Source: Atopsyche davidsoni (Eukaryota; Arthropoda; Insecta; Trichoptera; Hydrobiosidae). Taken from it: a DNA stretch of 64,000 nucleotides. Below are positions 28,724-40,500 of this stretch, piece after piece. The position numbers and the translations under genes were made by a program. The DNA lies in contig JAILWY010000011.1 of assembly GCA_022113835.1 (NCBI GenBank), forward strand, positions 8,118,501-8,182,500, read 5' to 3'. The notes under the pieces were generated by a model. That model was given only the letters and a program-made list of their open reading frames with translations. It searched no databases and was not told the DNA's origin. The stretch's first letter is position 1, and every line of letters begins with the position of its first letter.

Positions 28724-29491
28724 TATTGAATACCTAATAAATTATTTAAAAATATTTTTTTAAATTTAATATTTGAAATCTGAGAGTTAATTCAAAACAA
28801 CATCAAATAGAACATATTAAAATATTGAGTACTATCAATATTTCTGTTTAGATCTCGAGATTTTGACGTTTATCAAATGTTGCCAGTTACATAAAAAATT
28901 TAAAAAAAAAAAAAAAAAAGCAATGGCTGCTCAGTTAAAATAATAGTCTTTTATGTTGTTACTTTTAATTTTTATTTTACTAAAAATATTCATTTATTGG
29001 AATTACGGTAGTAACTTTAATAATGATGTATTAAAAAAATATATCAAATGAATCTTTTGCTTTTCATAACACTCTCAAAATAGTTAATCCAAAAAAATAT
29101 TATTTTCAGATAGAGGCACGACTTTTAAAATTAAAGTTAAACATAACATCTGATTCTACCGGCTGCTGCTTGAAATCAAATAGTTAAAGCCATGCTGTAA
29201 CATTGAATTTCATTGGACTTATCCCTTGCAAAAAATTGACTAGTCAGAAACCAGAATTTTAATAATACTTCTATCGACAAAACTTTGCATATTCGCAATG
29301 TTATGGTAAGACCCAATAAGGTAAAAATAAAAACACAAATTAAGGCGAAAAAAATATTTATATTTGAATTCGATAGTCTACCAATTTGTTATAGTTGTCT
29401 TCAGTGTGGTATATCAGTTTATGATACAAAACCAACCGACACGTGTGCTCTGACTTTTTCTCACAAGGTAAAGTGGTAACTTTATTTTCCA
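28724..29491. other. Spacer holding the promoter of array copy 1
   Basis: AT-rich, with a run of about 16 A near 28903. It contains the shared promoter module at 28861-28885. No other gene was seen. Confidence 0.6.
28861..28885 (-). promoter_or_regulatory. Shared ZAD-array promoter module, copy 1
   Basis: On the minus strand TGGCAAC (28885-28879) is followed 7 bases later by AAACGTCAAAA (28871-28861), about 150 bases before the start codon. The same pair occurs before array copies 3 and 4. Confidence 0.5.
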
Positions 29492-32409
29492 TCACCAAGA
29501 TGGCTGTGATGCTGAAGTTTCCAGTTGGTGGTGGTGTTTTTTTAGATGCCCTCTGAGCGAGTATCTTCGTATGAATGACATCCCGCAGATTTCACAAGCG
29601 TGGGCACGAATATTCGCATGTATTTTCATATGCTGCTTTAGAGCTCTTTTCCTCGAGTAGGACTTTCCACACGTCTCACAGCGGAAGTCTTTGGAATCTG
29701 CAATAAGAAAATCACATTATATATTCAAAAATATGGCTAGACACAATCACTGCTTACTACAATCAATCTGCTATTACAATGTAAAAATTATGTTCAACCT
29801 GCTCTTATCCGATTTTAAATTGAATGTTATTGTATGATAGGTCAGAATTTTTTTCCTATGAACCTATACCTAAGAGAATTGAGATTTAAGCATTGAACCT
29901 GACCACTGCTACTAAGCCATAAGGCAGTGAGATTGCCCGGAATTCTACTTTTGATTTACTATTTTTACTTATAATAGGTATCATTAGAAAATCATTCAAT
30001 TTCAAGGGAGTACGTTTCAATCCGAGTGTTTGCTAGAAATATCAATCGGTCAAGTAGATTCATATCTCACCTGAATGAACCACCATATGTCCTTTCAATT
30101 CTGCCTTCCTGAAGAATTCTTTACCACATTGCGCACACTTATAGTCTCTTATATTCTGATGAGTAATTTTAAAATGCTGCGCCAGCATGGACGGTCTTGT
30201 GTAGACCTTCTCACAAGCTTGGCACGAAAAGGTCTGGCCCTTGTAATCGTGCTCAGAGCTTAGATGCTGCGTTCTCAGGTAACGATCATTGAAATTCTCC
30301 TTGCAGATGGGGCACGGGTACACTGGGGGCACTTTCTCATGAACTCTTTTCACGTGCAAGTTTAACAGATTTTGACTCTTATAACTTTTAGTACAAATGT
30401 GACATGGATATTTATCTATTGAGTGCATTGACAGATGATACTGCAGGCTTCGTTTGGATTTGTATGCACAGCCGCAAATGTGGCATAGAAACTTCCTAAA
30501 ATGAGTTTGGTAGTGGGTTTTTAAATAATAATGTGACGTGAACTTATTTTCGCAGATCGGACATTTTGTGGCGGACGGGTCCAAAAGTGAAATCGGTTCC
30601 GTGTTTTCAGCTATGGTGGTTTTCGTATCGTCTTCCGTTTTGTCACATTGCTCAAACCACCAGGAATCTTCGTTGACCTGGGGTGACGGTGACCGAGAAA
30701 AATCCGGAAATGAAAAATCATTCTTATCACAATTGTTCTTGAAATCCGAGGTGTCATTGGAATAATGGCATATTTGCAATGCATTAATTATTTGTGAACT
30801 TTTTTCTTGAGGTATTGATGTAATATTTGTGAAAGGAAGTATTGGAATTTCTTCGTCACTCTCATCATCTAAAAATAAAAATATCTTATTAAACTTTTTT
30901 ATCAAATTATAACACATTTTATTTTAAATGAATATATGAAATAAAAATTATCATCTACTATAATAATAGCCATTGTGTGTTTGTATGTTTGTATGTATGT
31001 TTCGTTTTTCCGTTCTGTATAGAATATCTTAAAAGATACAACGCTGATTTTTTGCACATAAGTTAAGTAAATTTTTCCGCAGCTATGTGCTGAATTTCAA
31101 GACGATAGGATAATATTTTCATTCATAAACTTTAAAATATGCTTTAGCGAATTTCAATATGTACGAATTATATGATTCACTTCTTCGCCGCGAGATGTCG
31201 TTCACCGCGAGAATTTCAAATTTAGAACTTTTACAAAAAAAACAAAAGACGCATCGTTCATCAAATACGTCATTTTGTGACGGGCTACATTACTAGTTAT
31301 GTTATAAAATTCATCTGATTAAAACTTATTTTTTTTAGTTTAAGTTAGTTGGTAAGAAATGGATATCGAACATGAAAAATGATACAAACAAGCAGTTACA
31401 TGGACAGATTGCTTGTGATATAGAGCATATACAACATAAATATAAACATTGTAATTTAAGGTTAGGTTAGGTTACACAAACTAAACATAATATCACAATA
31501 TACCAGAGAAAAAAACACATTTGGGAATATGATTATTACCAATATAAGATTCTTCTAGAACTTCCCCTGCCAGCTCAATCTGGTTTCTAAATGAGTTGGC
31601 ATCTCTCAGACGATCCACACATTGATCACAAATATCTCCATAGTGATCATTATCTTCTGAACTTATTATCTAAAAATAAATTAAAAACCATTATTTTTAA
31701 CAATTGTAATTTTCACACGACTCTTAATTATCTATTTGAAGGAATGAAGCACTAAGCCTCCTAGATAAACATACACCCTTAAAAAGATTTGTGAGCGTTA
31801 ACTTTATTTACAAAGAATTGAGAAGCATTTTCACATGATATATGGTTTACATTTTTTTAAATGCCACTCATACATAAACACACAAACTCGTATACGCCCA
31901 AAGTTTTTTGACCAGCTTTGTACACCCACACTCGCCCACACTGCTTCAAAAGTAAACATTATCAGTCTACCATTGCACAGAAAAATCATTGTATTCAGTG
32001 AACTATAAAGTATGAAAATAAATTGGTACCTGAATATTAAAACATGAAAGCAACATTTCTGTGTAGTTCTCAGTTTTATCATGGTGTTGATAATTCTGGT
32101 TCATGCTTCTCAAACTGTATATGGCACCACAGAAAACACAAAAACCTGGCGATATATCTTTCAACACTTTCTTGGGTAATTTTGATTTCGATGCAAGCCG
32201 TCGACTCAATTTGCTTAAAATAAATTATTATTACATTTTAATCCAATTTTATTTTCTTATATTATCACTGTGAATGCATGTAATAAAAAAAATTAAAACT
32301 AGTAATGAGAGCACAGTCAAACATTTTTGAATCGGTGATGTTGTGTCTACCTTTGAGTGATGATTAATTTGTATATTCTCGATAAAAGAGAATACGGCTC
32401 CAGGGACAT
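29492..32409 (-). CDS. ZAD-C2H2 zinc-finger protein, array copy 2 (eight fingers)
   Basis: Minus-strand exons 32409-32351, 32213-32030, 31669-31540, 30868-30071, 29697-29492 give 458 aa. The last exon has only a short frame, found by homology to its paralogues: fingers 7 and 8 (CETCGKSYSRKRALKQHMKIH and CEICGMSFIRRYSLRGH), then a His-rich tail. Leader MSLEPYSLLSRIYKLI; ZAD ligands Cys45, Cys48, Cys95, Cys98; acidic linker; six fingers in exon 4. The third exon reads GDICDQCVDRLRDANSFRNQ, a typical ZAD end. A Helitron fragment (30954-31296) lies in intron 3. The polyadenylation signal AATAAA starts only 5 bases after the stop, implying a very short 3' UTR. Head-to-head with array copy 3. Confidence 0.87.
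30954..31296 (+). mobile_element. Short non-autonomous Helitron
   Basis: Begins TCTACTATAATAATAGCC after an A and ends CTAG before a T, as Helitrons do (A/TC...CTRR/T). A 3' hairpin, CGTCA-TTTTG-TGACG (31268-31282), sits 10 bases before the final CTAG. Both ends match the longer copy at 39494-40505. It lies within intron 3 of array copy 2, on the strand opposite to the gene. Confidence 0.85.
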
Positions 32410-33133
32410 TGTAAATATGTTTAGGTACTAATTTTAGTAACAAAACAAATACTCTATTGTTTATATTACGCCTGTGAACATTTAATTAGCCAAAACACGA
32501 CAATATTTTGAAGACGTCCCGATTTTCGCTTCCGACATTACGATGTTACCAAAGATGAAAGATTTTCGCTTTCTCTTTGGATGTTAGAATTGCCAGCTAT
32601 TGACGTAAAAAAACAAGTTAGGCTGAAGGGAAAGACAGATTTATAGTGGTACACTTACACTTACTAAAATATTATTTGGCCGCATAGACATTCTGTTAAT
32701 ATATCTGACAAATAGTAGTTGGAGGAGTTTAATTTTCATATTTAAATAAAATACTCCTGGATTTTTCAACATATTTAATTTTGACCATAAAATTTAACAT
32801 GTAGATAAATCACCAAAATGTTAAATTTAAATATTGAAATTATTCTTTTAATGAAATGCAACACAGTTTAGCAAAATAATTTATTATTAATCTTTAGTAA
32901 CTTAACTAAAATTATTTATTTATTAACGGAATGAAAATTGATTCATGTTTTGTCGCCTGGCAACTTGTGCTCAGATAAACGTCAAATTGTGTGATTGTTT
33001 TTATCTTCAGAATTTGCTAGTTGTCATGTTTATACGGTATCAGTATTTCATCAAAACATTCATAACGCAATACAAATAATACTTCAATTCAATAATGTTT
33101 TAAATCTATGTCATTACCTCTTCACATATAAAC
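32410..33133. promoter_or_regulatory. Bidirectional promoter region between array copies 2 and 3
   Basis: 724 bases separate the divergent start codons. It holds two versions of the shared module: ACGTCAAT with TGGCAA in reversed order on the minus strand (32590-32608, facing copy 2), and TGGCAAC then AAACGTCAAA on the plus strand (32958-32986, facing copy 3). It is AT-rich with no TATA box I would trust. Transcription start sites cannot be placed from sequence alone. Confidence 0.55.
32958..32986 (+). promoter_or_regulatory. Shared ZAD-array promoter module, copy 3
   Basis: TGGCAAC (32958-32964), 12 bases, then AAACGTCAAA (32977-32986), about 150 bases before the start codon of array copy 3. 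ACGTCA is a CRE-like half-site. Confidence 0.5.
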
Positions 33134-36100
33134 ATGACTTCATTGGATCCATATTCTCAATTAGCAAGATTGTATAAATTAATAATTGCGGATAAGTAAG
33201 AATTAATTTTTATTATTTAAAGAAAAGTTAAGATAATAAAGTCATTTTGTTTTTTTTTTATTAGGTCTGTACACTGCTGTCTTTGTTTATGTTTTCCAAA
33301 CTTGGACGACTCTCGTTAGTGGAGTCATCTTTAAAAAATAATTTGAATTCACAAGATCTGCGAGTACACAAGATCAAATTCAATGGCCATATCATTTAAA
33401 ATTTCCATAATCACTCATTCTAAATGAATTTGTATCAATAGTTAAATTTTGTTTTTAGCTTTCTCAAGCAAGCTTCAAATAAATTACCTAAGAAAGTGAT
33501 GAAATCTGACTTAGTACCAGGCTCCTGTGTCTTCTGTGACGACATACACAACCTAAGAAGCTTTCAAAGGAACTACCAGCACAACGGGACAGAAGAAAAC
33601 TATACTATTATGCTGTTAACATGCTACAATATAGAGGTAGGGACTCGATGAATCGTAGTGGCATGCAGTTCTTATTACTTCATGTTTAATAAATTGTAAT
33701 TGTATTATACTCAGACATTGCGAGCTCTTTCGTCTTATAGGAGCATTGTCAAATTGATAACTGATATTATATTTATTGATTATGAAAACCATAAAATTTT
33801 AGGAATAATTATTTTGTAAAAATCTGATGAGTTTTGGAAGTTTCTACCAGTTTGCTTACCGGATGACTTGTTTTAATTGAACGAAAGAGCTCTCACTATC
33901 TAATGTAAATATCACTAGTTTGTTAATTATTAAGTATTATTTACATATTAGACCTGCAATCAGCTCTTGATATCTAAAACAAACTGATTAATTTATAAAA
34001 CAAATAAAAAATCTGTTTTTAGTAAAATGTGTAAGAAACATAATTTTACTTTAAAATAATGTTTGTAGGAAAAAAGTCATAAATTTAATATATTTACTTT
34101 AGGTTGTAGGATTTCACAACGAGAAGAATGAAGGTGACATTTGCGAGAGCTGCATTGATCGGTTGAGAGACGCCTGTTCATTTCGGCGTCAAGTTGAGTC
34201 CGTAGATGAGGTTCTTGAAGAATCCTGTATAGGTAAATAACTCAGATAACCTTAGAAAAAACCCTTAAACTCTTAAAAAATATTTCCTGCGATAAATTTA
34301 AGTATTCAACATACTCTATTTTGAATTAATGCTTCTTCTATGTTAGATAGCCATAAAACGCTGTTTAGATTTCAAATAGGTTCAATGAAAATGTTATACA
34401 ATATATTTATAAATAATTTTCAATATGTCCATTATTATATTTTGAATGCTCATTATAATCAATATGGTTGATTTTATTTTTAAGCTAGCAATGAAAATCA
34501 AATAGATGCAGCAAACGCATCATTGAATTTCCATTCACTACCTGAAAAGTCCAGAGTAAAAGATAACAGAGATATACAATTGAACTATGAATCCAGCAAT
34601 GATTTTGATTACAGCAATAATTTTTTTAGCAATTACCCAACAGATCCTGCATCACAAATAGGTAATACACTTTGATATAACGTTTAAGTATAAAAAAAAC
34701 TTTAGAATACATACTAACTGAATAATGAAGGCGAGCAATGAATTTTCAATCTGAAAAAGCAGTTTTTTCCTTGAAAATAAAATAAGCCTAATATATTAAT
34801 TATTATTTTAAAAATGCTACATAAAATTTCAAAACTAGTGTATTATTTTCACAGAAATTAAAATACTTAAATTTTTCTTTTAATCAACTTTATATATATA
34901 TATGGAAATAAAGCATAATAAATATTTATTACGGTCTTATTTTCAGTAAATCAAAATTATAATGTGCACAAACAAAATCAATCCGAGATGAGAATACGTT
35001 CTAATAATATTCAAACAAAACCCAAAAGAAAGAAATCAATCCGCAAAAGAAATTCTAACACGAGCTGTAGTGATGAAGACTTTCATTATGACAACATTTT
35101 AAAAAGTAGCTTATCGAAATCTAAACCGCCTCCGACTCTTGCGGTCCGAGGAGAAGATGACTTCTTCCTAAAATGGAATGAGCAGTGCGAAAAGGCTCAG
35201 AAAGAAGTACAAAAAAAGATAGTAGAGAAAAAAATGAAGGAAAAGAGGGAAAAAATTCCACCTTTAGATTCATCCGCCACAACTTGTCCAGTGTGCCAAA
35301 AAAAGTTCCAGTTTCATTATTACTTAAAAAGCCATTACATAAAACACTTCAACAAACACTTCATCTGTGAAGAATGCGGAAACGCTTGTTCATGTCAAAG
35401 TGCCCTCACTGTACATATGAAAACCCATCTAAAAAACCTGCCATGCAAAGTCTGCGGCAAAATCTGCAAGAATCAAAACACACTAAAGCACCACCTGCAG
35501 AATCACCACGCTGAGACACCGCTGGCGTATCGGTGCCAGATCTGCCGCAAAAAGTTTTCGGACAAAAAGGCTAAGATTAGCCATCTCAGCACGGTGCATG
35601 GAGTCGACCGGCACAGCCACAAATGCGAGGCCTGCGGGAAGGCCTACACAAGAGCAGCACACCTGAGCGCGCACCTGAAGAAAGTTCACCAGAAGATACG
35701 AAACCACCCGTGCATGGAGTGCGATATGAAATTTTTTACCAATTCAGAGTTGACGTGTCATATGATATCACACACGGGTAAGAATTGCATACTTAATCAT
35801 ATATGAATCATTATTTCTTTGAAAATGTTCATTTCAGATGATAGGCAACTTTACGTCATGCCTGTATACTCATAATAATTATTTTAATATTTTAATAGGG
35901 ACATTATTAGCTATTTGTCTTCTGACAAAACTAAACTCTATATATAGACATTAAAGTGAATCAAAATTGCTTCCCTAAAATCTTATGTAGAATTGAATTA
36001 GAGTTAAGTATCTTCGGTGGAAGCTTATAGCCCTTCAGCAAAGTATATGTGGTGCCATTTCTAGTGAATTCTTTTCACTGCGAACATGTTCCGAACTGTT

Positions 36101-36349
36101 ACTACAGTGTTTATTTTAGTGAAGTATTTGTTCAATATCAATGCTATAATTTTTGTTTTAGATGTTAAAAGCTTTCATTGCGAGACCTGCGGCAAGTCCT
36201 TTGCACGAAAACACACCCTCACTGAACATTTGAAGATTCATGCAGATATACGTGCGCACGTTTGTGAATTCTGTGGGACGGCGTTTGTACAGAGGTGCTC
36301 TCTCAAAGGACACTTAAAAACACACCATCAGTCTAGGAACTCAAAATGA
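33134..36349 (+). CDS. ZAD-C2H2 zinc-finger protein, array copy 3 (eight fingers)
   Basis: Exons 33134-33195, 33459-33636, 34103-34232, 34485-34661, 34947-35777, 36162-36349 give 521 aa. Leader MTSLDPYSQLARLYKLI; ZAD ligands Cys44, Cys47, Cys94, Cys97 (CVFC, CESC). Exon 4 encodes a low-complexity Asn/Ser-rich linker and is separated by an intron from the finger exon; the other three copies have no intron there. Next comes a basic Lys/Arg-rich stretch (QTKPKRKKSIRKR), six fingers, and two more in the last exon. The second finger has Ala where the usual aromatic residue stands. Probable nuclear DNA-binding protein; target unknown. AATAAA candidates at 36602 and 36721. Confidence 0.88.
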
Positions 36350-37592
36350 AAATATTTTAATGTATATCACATTATTGATAAAGGAAAATTGCGCACAGAC
36401 AACAGTCAATCAATCGCTTGGCCTGGGTCCTACAACAAAGGCAATCAGCACTGCACAGGTTTGGGATTCGCTGGCAGCAGTTCATGTGATAGTGTGGCAC
36501 TGAGTTTAGAAACTTGAACAGGAAAATCACTTGGATAGCAGGGCTATTTAACCAAAAGAAGCATATAGAGATGTCAGTGATTTGATTGTTGCTTTATTGT
36601 AAATAAAAGAAGATGTTTTGGAGATAAAAGTTAAAATATTTTTTAATTTCCTGTATACTCCTGACATATTACTAATTGTTCTTAACGCAAAGCCTCAGTT
36701 AAGTAGTTTTAGTTTATCAAAATAAATTTTTCTGACTGGTGTGTGTAATCGCTACTGGAGTAGTGAAAAATAAATATTTATTGACAATTTTAAGTGTTGA
36801 CCGTTTAAAACCATTAGTACCATATATAACATGACTGTGGACTCTGCGCTCAGAACCTCAATATGGATCGCCTGCGTAGTCCAGCGGGTCAAGAGCACTT
36901 CATAGTTCGTCAGCGGTTAAGGTTATCCAGACATTAACCATCAGACGATAGAAGGTATGATCCTGGTGTTAGCTTACCATTCATGAAGACACCTTAACAG
37001 CGACTCGCTACGTCAAAAACTACCCGGATCTTGCAAGGTTTCCGTAGGTTGATCACGGCGCGGGGTAAATACAACGTAAAAACATATAAATCACAAGTGA
37101 TAGGTCCAATCCGCTGCTTCCTATACGGGTTTAATTTTTTAGTTTATTTTTAATTTAGCGTATTATTTAATTCAAAACCAATTGTTCCTTTCGAAATAGT
37201 TAAGTTGGCATATCAACAAAAACAAAAACTTGTTTAAGATTTGACAGTTCACACCAGAGACTAGGGAATAATTACTAAATCATAAACAATAAAATAAACA
37301 ACATTTAATTTAATTGATTTAAAATAATTAAATTCAATGCTTTCTACCATATGTTAAAATTAAGTTTATTATTACCATTACAAAATGAAAATACATATTT
37401 TTAAAATCAATTTTATTCAAATTTTAAATATAAACGGGCTCATTTTTTATTTTGGCAACATACTTGGCCAAACGTCACATCACTAACACAGCACTCCGTT
37501 CAAACTGTCAAGTTGATACAATTCGTTTATTATTATTTATAAAGTACATGTTTTATTTACTCATACAAAAAATAACTTTAAATTATTTGAAT
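36350..37592. other. Spacer between array copies 3 and 4, with a SINE-like block
   Basis: Contains the 3' UTR of copy 3 and the promoter of copy 4. About 36860-37120 is GC-richer and looks like a short retroelement: GTAGTCCAGCGGGTCAAGAG at 36876 resembles an RNA polymerase III A box, and GGTATGATCC at 36954 a degenerate B box. No gene was seen. Confidence 0.5.
37453..37477 (+). promoter_or_regulatory. Shared ZAD-array promoter module, copy 4
   Basis: TGGCAAC (37453-37459), 10 bases, then AAACGTCA (37470-37477), about 115 bases before the start codon of array copy 4. Confidence 0.45.
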
Positions 37593-40500
37593 ATGGTTAC
37601 TTTAGGTATTTTGTCTCATTTAACAAGACTGTATGACTTAATTCTAGCTGAAAAGTATGTTTACTCCTATGTTTTTAAATAATATTTTATGACATTTAAA
37701 AGTATAATATAACATTATTTTTGTATCGTTTAAAGAATATGCCATGAATCAGGATCAAAATTACCCACAAAACTTATGAAATCAGACTTGACGCCTGGAT
37801 CTTGTATATTTTGTGATAACACAAACAATCTCAGAAGCATGCACAAAAATTACAATCACAATGACAATGAAGAAAATTACACACAAATGCTGTCATTATG
37901 CTATAATATACAGGTATTAAATCTGAAATATTTTGTTAATTGATTGAAGAAAACTTTCTGGGTTTTAAGTGGTTACCAAGTGTGCTATCCAATTTTCTGT
38001 TCTTAATATATTTTTATTTTCTTTTTTGTTAAGGTAGTAAGTGTAGATGATGAAAAAAATGAAAGTGACATTTGTGAAGGCTGTATTAATCGCTTGAAAG
38101 ATGCCTACGCCTTCAGAAACCAAATCGAGTCAGTGGATGAAACACTTGAAGAATTATATGCAGGTAATTTATTTCTTATACAAGTGTTATGTCAGCCTGA
38201 CAAACCAACCAGATAAAAGCATCTTAGATATAGTTAATGACGTAATAAAAGTTAACAAGAAAAAATAGCTCAAATATATTTTATTGTTATACTCATGTTA
38301 AGCCACAATTAGTTAAGAACAATAATTGATATAAATATTTTAACAAAAGAAATCTGTATATAAATCTTGTTCGGTAAATATTTTTTGTTAAAAATCGTAA
38401 TACTTATCATCATCGTCATGAGAATAAACCTAAAAAGGCCTTTTCTCTCTCTTTAAAATTGCAGTAATTTGGTCATAATAATTTTTAAAATTATCTCATC
38501 ACTTATTTTTAATTTCTAGGTGGAAACTTATCTCAACTTGAAGATGAACCAATTAATCCAACTAAATTAAAAACCAGAAGGGTGAAATTAAAACGAAAAA
38601 AAAAAAGTAAAACAAATCAAAGTTCAGATAATGAAGACTTTGATTATGATAGTATTTTCAAAATGAATCGCTTGTCGTCTTTTCAATCATCTGTGAAAGT
38701 ACAACGCAAATTCGACGATGATTGCTTTCAAAGCGACGATGATGTCTTTTCGAAATGGAATGAACAAAAAAAAACATCTAATAAAAATAAACCCCCCAAA
38801 GAGGAAGCAAAAAATAAAAGAGCAGAAGTGATGCCTCCGCTAGATCCGTCCATAACAAAATGTCCAGTTTGCGACAGGAACTTTATTTTACATTATTTAT
38901 TAGAAAAACATTACGTGACTCATTTTAAGAAATTTTTATGCGACATCTGCGGAATGGCGTGTGTCCATAAAAGCAGTCTGCTCAACCATATGGCTCTGCA
39001 TTCGGATACAACATTTAGTTGTAACATTTGCTGTAAGAATTATCCCACCAAGAATTCGCTGGTGTCACATATTAAAAAGCTCCATAGTAAAATATCTGGA
39101 GAGTATAGGTGTCCATTCTGCCAAGTGAGGTTCTCTGATTACTCGATGAGGGTCAACCACCTCAGTAAGGTACATGGAGTCGAAGCCCGAACTTTCAAGT
39201 GCGATCCTTGTGACAGGAAGTTTTCGAGGGCTTCTCGGTTGACAGAGCATGTGAGGAGGTTTCACCAGAGGATCAAAAATCATAAGTGCACGCAGTGCCG
39301 CAGACAATTCTTTACGGGGCAAGAATTACGAATGCATTTGATAACGCACACTGGTTAGTTTTTAAACCTTTAAAACTCTAAAGCATGTTAACTTTACAAG
39401 CCCTTTGAATCCATTTGTATTAATGTACAATCTCTCAACTTCACAATTGATCTGACTTATTACTGTTTTTTTTATATGCTTTTTATGTAATAACTAGAAA
39501 TGTAGCCCGTCACAGAATGACGCGCATTCGATGAACGATGCAATAGTGTTTGAACATAATAAGATGAATAATGCTTTAATTTTGTACCATCAGTTGGATG
39601 AAGGTGCGAAGTTCTGTGATATACTTGGCCTTGAACTTTGAAGCAGAGTGGCCCACTGTTAATTTAGCTCCCATTGATGCAAAAGATATACTGTTATTGT
39701 ATGATCTTATTTTTCTCTTGAAATTTCCATTATAAATATCCTTTAAATATACTGGGGAAATAGGTCTTGCTGGTAGTTTCACTTTACCTTTGTGATAGTA
39801 ATCGTTGCACATTCCATCTGATGGGTTTTCTGCTTGATAATGTAAAGCATTGCAGAATCGACAGGTCACATTAATTAATCCGAAGACAAACGCAGCGTTC
39901 GCTGTGCATCAGTTTCTTGTTGTCTTGAGGTCGATGCGCGTACTCGAATTTTAAGAAGACGCTGCTCACGTTTTCCTTCCAACTCATTGCTTGACATTTA
40001 TGTCACATTTCGTGTCACAAACAACACATCACTTTTCACTATTTGATGCAGTCTTTATCACGTTCAATTGTGCAATTCTTTTTTAATTACGTTTTCTGTG
40101 CGTAGAAGGTGTTATTTTGAGTTATTAATGATGTGATTAATAATTTCTAATGCAATTTCGATAAAAAAATAGAGATGGCATTTGTGTCAAACTGACATAA
40201 GCTGGAAATTTCTTAGAAGCATCCAAAATTTGTTTTTTTTGTAAAAGTTCTAAATTTGAAATTCTCGCGGTAAAGAACAAAATCATATAATTCGTACATA
40301 TTGAAACTCACTAAAGCATATTTTATAGTTTATGAATAAAAATATTATCCTATCGTCTTGAAATTCGGCACATAGCTGCGGAAAAATTTACTAAACTTAC
40401 GTGCAAAAAATCAGCGTTGTATCTTTTAAGATGTTCTATAGAGAACCGTAAAACGAAACATACACACACACAATGGCTATTATTATAGTAGATTATTATA

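Noticed and set aside
39576..39869. 97-codon minus-strand frame as a host gene
   Set aside because: Lies wholly within Helitron ends and matches the Helitron protein N-terminus; transposon relic, not a host gene.
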